This document shows, piece by piece, positions 58,712-64,000 of a DNA stretch of 64,000 nt (within the stretch, counting starts at the first letter, position 1; the number at the start of each line of letters is the position of its first letter). The notes under the pieces were generated by a model. It made no database searches, was not told the DNA's origin, and saw only the letters and a list, made by a program, of their open reading frames with translations. Source of the DNA: Parvivirga hydrogeniphila (GTDB lineage: Bacteria; Actinomycetota; Coriobacteriia; Anaerosomatales; Anaerosomataceae); contig NZ_JAMCCO010000001.1 in NCBI RefSeq assembly GCF_023371205.1, positions 430,662-494,661 of the forward strand. Direction: 5' to 3'. A program made the translations under genes and the position numbers.

Positions 58712-59203
58712 ATGGAAGGCCGCTCGAGCGACGAGGTCAAGCAGGTGGTGCTCTTCACGCTAGGCGACGAAGAGTACGGCCTGCCGGTGGAGCGCGTGAC
58801 GAGCATCATCCGGTACGAGATCCCGACGCCGGTGCCGCATGCTCCAGATTACGTCGAGGGCGTGATCAACCTCCGTGGGCGGATCGTGCCGGTGGTCGAT
58901 CTGGCGAACAGGCTGTTCGGCGTTCGTCTCGATCGCACGCCAGGCACGCGCATCATCGTCACGGAGACTGCTGCCGGACTCGTCGGATTCACCGCGAGTT
59001 CTGCTCACGAGGTCGCACGGATACCTGCTGTGTCAGTCATGCCGGCGCCCGAGTCGGTCGTCTCGAGCGATCTTGCCGAAGCGTTCGAGGGCGTCGCCGA
59101 TCACCAAGGGCGGCTCGTCATCCTGCTCGTCCCCGACAAGCTTGTTCCAAGCGTCTCGTTCGTGTCGACAGACGAAACGGAAGAGGCGAGCGTCGATGCC
59201 TAG
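58712..59203 (+). CDS. cheW: CheW coupling protein
   Basis: 163 residues, 9 bp after mcp. 'QVVLFTLGDEEYGLPVERVT', 'GVINLRGRIVPVVDLANRLF' and 'TRIIVTETAAGLVGFTASSA' are SH3-like CheW motifs. It bridges receptors and CheA. The 3' end overlaps cheY by 8 bp. Confidence 0.96.
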   Translation: MEGRSSDEVKQVVLFTLGDEEYGLPVERVTSIIRYEIPTPVPHAPDYVEGVINLRGRIVPVVDLANRLFGVRLDRTPGTRIIVTETAAGLVGFTASSAHEVARIPAVSVMPAPESVVSSDLAEAFEGVADHQGRLVILLVPDKLVPSVSFVSTDETEEASVDA

Positions 59204-59567
59204 GTCTGTGCTGGTCGTGGACGATGCGGCCTTCATGCGCATGATGATCCGGGACATCCTGTCCAAGGAAGGCTACGTCATCCACGAGGCCGTGAACGGA
59301 AGAGACGCTATCGAGAAGTACCTGGAGGTACGGCCCGACCTCACCACCATGGATATCACGATGCCTGAGATGGACGGCATCGAGGCGCTGAAGAAGATCC
59401 GCGAGCATGACCCGCATGCCCGAGTGCTCATGGTGAGCGCGATGGGGCAGCAGAAGCTCATCGTCGAGGCCCTTGAGGCAGGAGCCATGGATTTCTTGGT
59501 CAAACCGTTCCAGCCCACCAAGGTGCTCGAGACCGTCAAGAAGTGCCTCCAAACGTCACCGCGGTGA
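59196..59567 (+). CDS. cheY: CheY response regulator
   Basis: 123 residues from ATG 59196. 'VLVVDDAAFMRMMIRDIL' (DD pair), phospho-acceptor Asp in 'LTTMDITMPEMDG', 'LMVSAMGQ' (Ser) and the Lys of 'FLVKPFQP'. A single receiver domain; it signals to the motor or pilus. It overlaps cheW. Confidence 0.96.
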   Translation: MPRSVLVVDDAAFMRMMIRDILSKEGYVIHEAVNGRDAIEKYLEVRPDLTTMDITMPEMDGIEALKKIREHDPHARVLMVSAMGQQKLIVEALEAGAMDFLVKPFQPTKVLETVKKCLQTSPR

Positions 59568-59576
59568 TGAGCGCCG

Positions 59577-60644
59577 ATGCTGCCGACGATCAAGGTCCTC
59601 ATCGTCGACGATTCCGCGCTTATCCGGCAGATGCTGTCGCGTGCGCTTTCTGTCGATCCGCGCATCGAGATCGTCGGGACGGCGAAGACTGGGATCGAGG
59701 CCATCGAGCTCGCGCTCGAACGAACGCCTGACGTCATCACCCTCGACATCGAGATGCCCGAGCTGACGGGTCTCGAGGCGCTGCCAGTGCTGGTGAAGTC
59801 GACCCCGGCTCGGATCGTGATGCTGTCGAGCATCGACGACCCCGACACCACGTACCAAGCTTTGTCGTTGGGGGCGTCCGACTTCATCGTGAAGCCGAGG
59901 CAAGGGGTCGCACGATCCCTCACAGAACTCTCCGAGCTCGTGATCAAGAAGATCAAGACCGCGTACCGTATCGACCCAGCGAAGCGTGTCGCTGCGAGCG
60001 AGACGCCCGATGACCGATCGGCGTCCGTTCAGCGAGAGCCGAGGACTTTGGGCAGACAGGGGCCGGATCGCGTGGTCGCCATCGCGGCCTCGACCGGAGG
60101 CCCGCCGGCCCTCGAGCGTCTGTTCTCAGGTCTCGGTCCCGGGCTGCCGTGCACATACCTCGTCGTGCAGCACCTGCCGTCGGGCTTTTCCGCATCTTTG
60201 GCGAAGCGCCTTGCCAAGGCGTCGGGAATCGAGTTCGTGGAGGCGTCGAGCGGTATGCTGCTCCGAAACGACCGAGGCTATGTGGCTCCACACGGGGCCC
60301 ACATGGTCGTCGAACCGGGCGCATCGCCGCGTGTGCGGCTCGAGGACGCGCCACCGCTGCACGGAGTGCGGCCGGCGGCAGACCCGCTGTTCGAGAGCGT
60401 TGCAAGGACATTCGGAGAGCAAGCCGTCGGCGTGGTGTTGACGGGGATGGGCTCCGACGGGGCGCTCGGGCTCAAGGCGATCAAACAGCGTGGGGGTCTT
60501 ACCATCGCACAGGACGAGGCTACGAGCGTCGTATGGGGCATGCCCAAGGCGGCGTTGCAAGCGGGTGCCGTGAGCAAAGTGGTCCCGCTCGACAAGATCC
60601 CGGCCGAGATACGGCGTTCGGTGCGGCAGGGGGTGAGCGCGTGA
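59577..60644 (+). CDS. cheB: CheB glutamate methylesterase
   Basis: 355 residues. Receiver domain ('VLIVDDSALIRQML', 'ITLDIEMPELTG', 'SDFIVKPR') and a linker to ~residue 165. The esterase domain has the triad 'IAASTGGPPAL' (Ser), 'VVQHLPSGFSA' (His) and 'LTGMGSDGALG' (Asp). It removes methyl groups or deamidates receptors, activated by CheA. Stop overlaps the cheA GTG. Confidence 0.96.
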   Translation: MLPTIKVLIVDDSALIRQMLSRALSVDPRIEIVGTAKTGIEAIELALERTPDVITLDIEMPELTGLEALPVLVKSTPARIVMLSSIDDPDTTYQALSLGASDFIVKPRQGVARSLTELSELVIKKIKTAYRIDPAKRVAASETPDDRSASVQREPRTLGRQGPDRVVAIAASTGGPPALERLFSGLGPGLPCTYLVVQHLPSGFSASLAKRLAKASGIEFVEASSGMLLRNDRGYVAPHGAHMVVEPGASPRVRLEDAPPLHGVRPAADPLFESVARTFGEQAVGVVLTGMGSDGALGLKAIKQRGGLTIAQDEATSVVWGMPKAALQAGAVSKVVPLDKIPAEIRRSVRQGVSA

Positions 60645-62599
60645 GCGACGACATGTCCGCGTACAAGGAGGTCTTCCTCTCTGAAAGCGCCGAGTACCTG
60701 CAGGCCATCACCGATGGGCTGATCGCGCTTGAGGCCGATCCGCACGACTTGGAGCCGGTCGAGACCGTCTTCCGCGGAGCGCACAGCCTGAAGGGCATGG
60801 CCGCTGCGATGGGCTACGATCGGACGGCGGATCTCACCCACAAGATGGAAAGCCTCATGGACACCATCCGCAAGCGGGAGCAGGCCATAGACTCTGACCT
60901 CGTCGATCTCATGCTGCGGGCCGTGGATGCCGTACGCGAGCTCATCGCTGACGAGAGCGAGGGGCGCTCGACATACGACGCTGCGCCCATCATCGCGGAC
61001 CTGATCGCCCGGACGGAGCGTGGGAAGGCTGTCCCGGTCGAGACCGAAAGCGCTTCAGGGCCGAAGCCGGCCGAGGCGCCGCCGTCCGCAGGCGGTGAAG
61101 TGTACCGAGTCTCCGTGACGATCGAGCCGACGAGCGTCTTGAAATCGGTGCGCGCCTACATGGCGCTCAAGCGCCTCGGGCACATGGGCACCGTGCTCGA
61201 CACCGAGCCGAGCGCCCGCGACATCGAAGACGAGCGCTTCGACCGCACCTTCGTGGCCGTGCTGCAGACGGTCGAGCCGCCCGAGGCCATCGAGCGGGCC
61301 GTGCTGGGGATCAGCGAGATCGAGTCGGTGCAGGTGGCCGTGGACGCCTCTCGGAGGCCGACGCATCAGGCAGCGCAACAGGAGGCTGGTGCGGAGACCA
61401 GACGCGTCGTGCCGAAGCTCTCAGAAACGCAGACCGTGAGGGTCTCCATCGGCCACCTCGATGCGATGGTGAACCTCGTCGGCGAGCTCGTCATACTTCG
61501 CGCTCGGCTCGAGCGCATCGCCCGGGAGCGGGACGACCACGAGCTGTCAGAGACGGTGGCAGCGCTCGATCAGATCAGCGCCGAGCTTCAACACGAAGTC
61601 ATGCAGACGAGGATGGTGCCCGTCGGCAACATCTTCAACCGCTTCCCGCGTATGGTGCGCGACCTCGCGCGGGACCTCGGCAAGCAGGTCGACTTCGAGA
61701 TGACCGGTCTTGACATCGAGTTGGACAGGACGGTGCTCGACGAGATCGGCGATCCGATCGTGCACCTGCTGCGCAACGCTGTCGACCACGGCATCGAGGG
61801 TCCCGAGGAGCGGCAAGCGCTCGGAAAACCGCCTCGCGGTCACGTGCGGCTTTCCGCGGAGCGCGACCGCGATCAGGTCCGGATCTCGGTGTCCGACGAT
61901 GGCCGTGGCATGGACATCGACCGGATCTGGCAGAAGGCGGTCGAGCGCGGCCTGGTGTCTGCAGGAGAGCGCGACGCCTGGTCGGAAGAAGAGGTGCTGA
62001 TGCTCACCTGCGCCCCGGGATTCTCGACCGCTGAGAAGACGACCTCGGTGTCCGGGCGGGGCGTGGGCATGGACGTCGTGAAGGGCAAGATCGAGTACCT
62101 CGGCGGCACGATTGCGATCCGATCCGAGCGCGGGAAGGGGCTCGAGATCTCGCTCAGTCTGCCGCTCACCCTGGCGATCGTGCCTGCGCTGCTCGTCGGG
62201 ACGTCCGAGCAGGTCTACGCGCTGCCGCTCTCGGCGGTGACAGAAGTGCTGTCGACCGACGAAGTCCGCACGACCACCGTCGACGCTGCGCCGTGCGTGG
62301 TGCTGCGGGACGGCGCGGTGGTTCCGGTGTGGCGGCTCGACCAGCTGTTGTCGGAACCCACGGGGCGGAGGCGCAAGCCCCGCGAGAAGGATCACATCGT
62401 GCTCGTGGAGTCCGCTGGCTTGCGCAATGCGCTCGCCGTCGAGCGTCTGGTCGCCCGCCAGGAGGTCGTCATCAAGCCGCTTTCGCCGCTCTTCAAGGGC
62501 ATCAGAGGGCTGGGCGGCGCGACGGTGCTGGGAGACGGCAGCGTGGCGCTCATACTCGACCCAAGGACGCTCTTCGGACGAGGAGGTGTCCGGGCATGA
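60641..62599 (+). CDS. cheA: CheA histidine kinase
   Basis: 652 residues; GTG 60641 overlaps the cheB TGA. P1 HPt with His48 in 'FRGAHSLKGMAAAMG'. A P2-like domain (~150-240) is followed by the dimerisation helices ('VRVSIGHLDAMVNLVGELVI'). The ATPase has 'HLLRNAVDHGIEGPEE' (N box), 'VSDDGRGMDID' (G1) and 'TSVSGRGVGMDVVKGKIEYL' (G2). The CheW-like C-terminus contains 'LTLAIVPALLVG'. Receptor-controlled kinase of CheY and CheB. Confidence 0.97.
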   Translation: MSDDMSAYKEVFLSESAEYLQAITDGLIALEADPHDLEPVETVFRGAHSLKGMAAAMGYDRTADLTHKMESLMDTIRKREQAIDSDLVDLMLRAVDAVRELIADESEGRSTYDAAPIIADLIARTERGKAVPVETESASGPKPAEAPPSAGGEVYRVSVTIEPTSVLKSVRAYMALKRLGHMGTVLDTEPSARDIEDERFDRTFVAVLQTVEPPEAIERAVLGISEIESVQVAVDASRRPTHQAAQQEAGAETRRVVPKLSETQTVRVSIGHLDAMVNLVGELVILRARLERIARERDDHELSETVAALDQISAELQHEVMQTRMVPVGNIFNRFPRMVRDLARDLGKQVDFEMTGLDIELDRTVLDEIGDPIVHLLRNAVDHGIEGPEERQALGKPPRGHVRLSAERDRDQVRISVSDDGRGMDIDRIWQKAVERGLVSAGERDAWSEEEVLMLTCAPGFSTAEKTTSVSGRGVGMDVVKGKIEYLGGTIAIRSERGKGLEISLSLPLTLAIVPALLVGTSEQVYALPLSAVTEVLSTDEVRTTTVDAAPCVVLRDGAVVPVWRLDQLLSEPTGRRRKPREKDHIVLVESAGLRNALAVERLVARQEVVIKPLSPLFKGIRGLGGATVLGDGSVALILDPRTLFGRGGVRA

Positions 62600-63207
62600 G
62601 GCCTGAGGCGCTCTCAGAGCTGCAGATCGACGCGATCCGCGAGATGGGAAGCATCGGTGCGGGCCACGCGGCCACCGCTCTCGCGCAGATCACCGGAAGG
62701 CCTGTCGGGATCGAGGTGCCCGAGGTACGGTTGCTGCCCGTGATCGAAGTCCCGAGGGCCCTCGGTGGCCCGGAGACGCTGATCGGCGCCGTGTTCTCAC
62801 GCCTTCTGGGCGAAGTCTCGGGGAGCGTGCTGTTCGCCGGGACGCGGGGCGCGCTTCTCGGTCTGGTCGACTTGCTGCACAACCGCCCGATCGGTTCGAC
62901 CAAGACGTTGGGATCGGACGAGGAGAGCATCATCACGCAGACGGGATTCGTGCTGATCACCGCGTACTTGACGGCGATAGGGCGGCTCGCGGACCTGACG
63001 ATCCTCCCGTCTCGTCCGGCGTTCGCGTTCGACATGTCCGGGGCGGTGCTCGACGCGATCGCCGCCGATGTCGGGATGAAGGCCGACACGGCCATTCTCG
63101 TTCAGACCGCGTTCTCCACCGAAGAGGAGCGCGTGGACGCCGTCGTGCTGTACATGCCCGACCCAGACAGCCTGGAGGTCGTGCTCGGCAGGCTCGGCGT
63201 CGTGTGA
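62596..63207 (+). CDS. cheC: CheC-like protein with both phosphatase sites altered
   Basis: 203 residues, ATGA overlap with cheA. The family's two pseudo-symmetric sites are normally E-x2-N: the first reads 'REMGSIGAGHAATALAQIT' (Glu kept, Asn replaced by Ser); the second reads 'SIITQTGFVLITAYLTAI' (Glu to Gln, Asn to Phe). So CheY-P phosphatase activity is doubtful. CheC also binds CheD, which is the next gene with a 4-bp overlap, and that role could remain. Confidence 0.9.
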   Translation: MRPEALSELQIDAIREMGSIGAGHAATALAQITGRPVGIEVPEVRLLPVIEVPRALGGPETLIGAVFSRLLGEVSGSVLFAGTRGALLGLVDLLHNRPIGSTKTLGSDEESIITQTGFVLITAYLTAIGRLADLTILPSRPAFAFDMSGAVLDAIAADVGMKADTAILVQTAFSTEEERVDAVVLYMPDPDSLEVVLGRLGVV

Positions 63208-63734
63208 CTGGGGGTCAGGTGCTGGAGAACTCGATACCGGGAGGGACGTCGGGCAGCGATCCGACCGTCGTCGTGGTGAGCACGGGCGAGCTCGCTCTTG
63301 CCGAACATCCATCGGTGCTGCTCACTCCCGCGCTCGGCTCGTGCGTCGGCGTCGCGGTGTGGGACGCGGCGCGGCGGCGCGGCGCTCTGGCGCACGTGAT
63401 GCTGCCGTCGCCAGCGAACGCGCCGCAGGACGGCAATCCGGACCGCTTCGCATCGGTGGCGGTGCCGAAGATGATCGCCTTGCTCGGCGAGGGCCTGTCA
63501 CTGAAGCGGTTCGTGGCGAAGATCGCAGGCGGAGCGGCCATGTTCAAGGGCGACACGCAGATGGCCTCGATCGGCGACCGCAACGTCGAGGAAGTCAAAC
63601 GGCAGCTCGGGCTGTTGAAAGTGCCCGTGATTGCCGAAGATACTGGCGGAAGCCATGCGCGTACCATGGAGTTCCACCTCGACACGGGACTCGTGATCGT
63701 GCGGAGCTACCTGTACGGGATACGGGAGTTGTGA
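63204..63734 (+). CDS. cheD: CheD chemoreceptor deamidase
   Basis: 176 residues, GTG 63204 overlaps the cheC TGA. Catalytic Cys47 in 'LTPALGSCVGVAVWD' and His64 in 'GALAHVMLPSP', the same 17-residue spacing as in characterised CheD. 'FVAKIAGGAAMFKG', 'IGDRNVEEVKRQL' and 'GGSHARTMEFHLDTG' complete the family. It deamidates receptor glutamines and is regulated by CheC. Confidence 0.96.
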   Translation: MTGGQVLENSIPGGTSGSDPTVVVVSTGELALAEHPSVLLTPALGSCVGVAVWDAARRRGALAHVMLPSPANAPQDGNPDRFASVAVPKMIALLGEGLSLKRFVAKIAGGAAMFKGDTQMASIGDRNVEEVKRQLGLLKVPVIAEDTGGSHARTMEFHLDTGLVIVRSYLYGIREL

Positions 63735-63747
63735 GGGCAGCGCAGGG

Positions 63748-64000
63748 ATGATGGTCGATGGCATAGACGCGGTCGGCTCCGGGAGCAGGCACCGTTCGGG
63801 CCCTGTGGGAGTCGTCATCGCCGGAGGTGGTCTGAGGGCGACCTCCATACTGCGGCTTCTGTCCGAAGTCGAGGACCTGCGGGTCGTCGGCGTGTACGAC
63901 TCCAGTCCGAGCGCTCCGGCCGTCCGTCTGGCGGAGGACCTCGGGATCTTCGTGACGACACAGGCCGACGACCTCGCCCAGATCGAAGGGCTCGACTTGA
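63748..64000 (+). CDS. Start of a protein with an N-terminal Rossmann-like domain, truncated by window end
   Basis: 84 codons are visible. After ~15 residues, 'PVGVVIAGGGLRATSIL' and 'LRVVGVYDSSPSAPAV', then 'AEDLGIFVTTQADDLAQ', form the first two strands and helices of an NAD-binding-like fold. In some bacteria such a domain precedes PAS/histidine kinase modules, so a sensor kinase is one possibility. The ATG at 63751 is an alternative start. The 3' part is outside the window. Confidence 0.7.
   Translation, partial: MMVDGIDAVGSGSRHRSGPVGVVIAGGGLRATSILRLLSEVEDLRVVGVYDSSPSAPAVRLAEDLGIFVTTQADDLAQIEGLDL

Overview
The window is high-GC DNA from what looks like an anaerobic, Gram-positive-type actinobacterium. 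Class Coriobacteriia or a relative is my best guess, and it is an inference. It rests on the GC-rich coding, frequent GTG starts and stop/start overlaps, a complete selenocysteine system, a large tungsten/molybdenum cofactor operon with an FdhD domain (formate dehydrogenase maturation), an anaerobe-type flavodiiron protein and a CheC/CheD chemotaxis set. No 16S gene is present, so the taxonomy cannot be fixed from this window.

Layout. 1-3.9 kb: a TPR protein, a glycosidase-like TIM barrel and a c-di-GMP phosphodiesterase. 4.1-10.5 kb: the selenocysteine locus selD-yedF-selA-selB-selC. SelD is itself a selenoprotein: an in-frame TGA at 4135-4137 is followed by a SECIS-like hairpin. A NapH-like ferredoxin membrane protein sits in the locus on the other strand. 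10.5-17.7 kb: decayed ABC-type genes, a DUF523 protein, a nitroreductase, a prenyl synthase, a flavodiiron protein, a relic of an integron-type integrase, a defective IS256-type element, tRNA-Val and an SDR. 17.8-22.4 kb: cold-shock protein and a patchwork of small, partly truncated minus-strand genes.

22.4-35.1 kb is the accessory core. It holds what I read as the decayed remains of an integron cassette array. There are at least five complete or interrupted attC-like sites. Two defective IS110/IS1111-type elements plus a third orphan right end each abut an attC arm at the same relative position. An IS3-type element and a second defective IS256 derivative are also present. Cargo includes a truncated Mrr nuclease, a DUF3800 fragment, a two-gene minus-strand unit with a winged-helix plus TIR/deoxyribosyltransferase-like protein (possible defence system), an uncharacterised 217-residue protein, a GNAT fragment, and a TetR-controlled lipid operon (PlsC, patatin, DegV). 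From 35.1 kb the chromosome looks ordinary again.

35.1-44.3 kb: a ClC channel, a TetR-MMPL-secreted coiled-coil operon with a perfect 26-bp operator palindrome, and a Fur-linked CbiMQO metal transporter. 44.4-55.4 kb: a LysR regulator, then a riboswitch-like leader and a nearly gapless 13-gene run: TupABC, a MobA-FdhD fusion, MoeA, a small Cys protein, MobB, MoaA, MoaC, MOSC, MogA, a cysteine desulfurase and a DUF3343 Se/S-carrier-like protein. 55.3-56.4 kb: an L,D-transpeptidase. 56.5-64 kb: a chemotaxis operon cheR-mcp-cheW-cheY-cheB-cheA-cheC-cheD, ending in a truncated gene.

The selenocysteine locus and the cofactor operon fit one physiological theme: building selenium- and tungsten/molybdenum-dependent oxidoreductases such as formate dehydrogenase. 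No such enzyme is encoded in the window itself.
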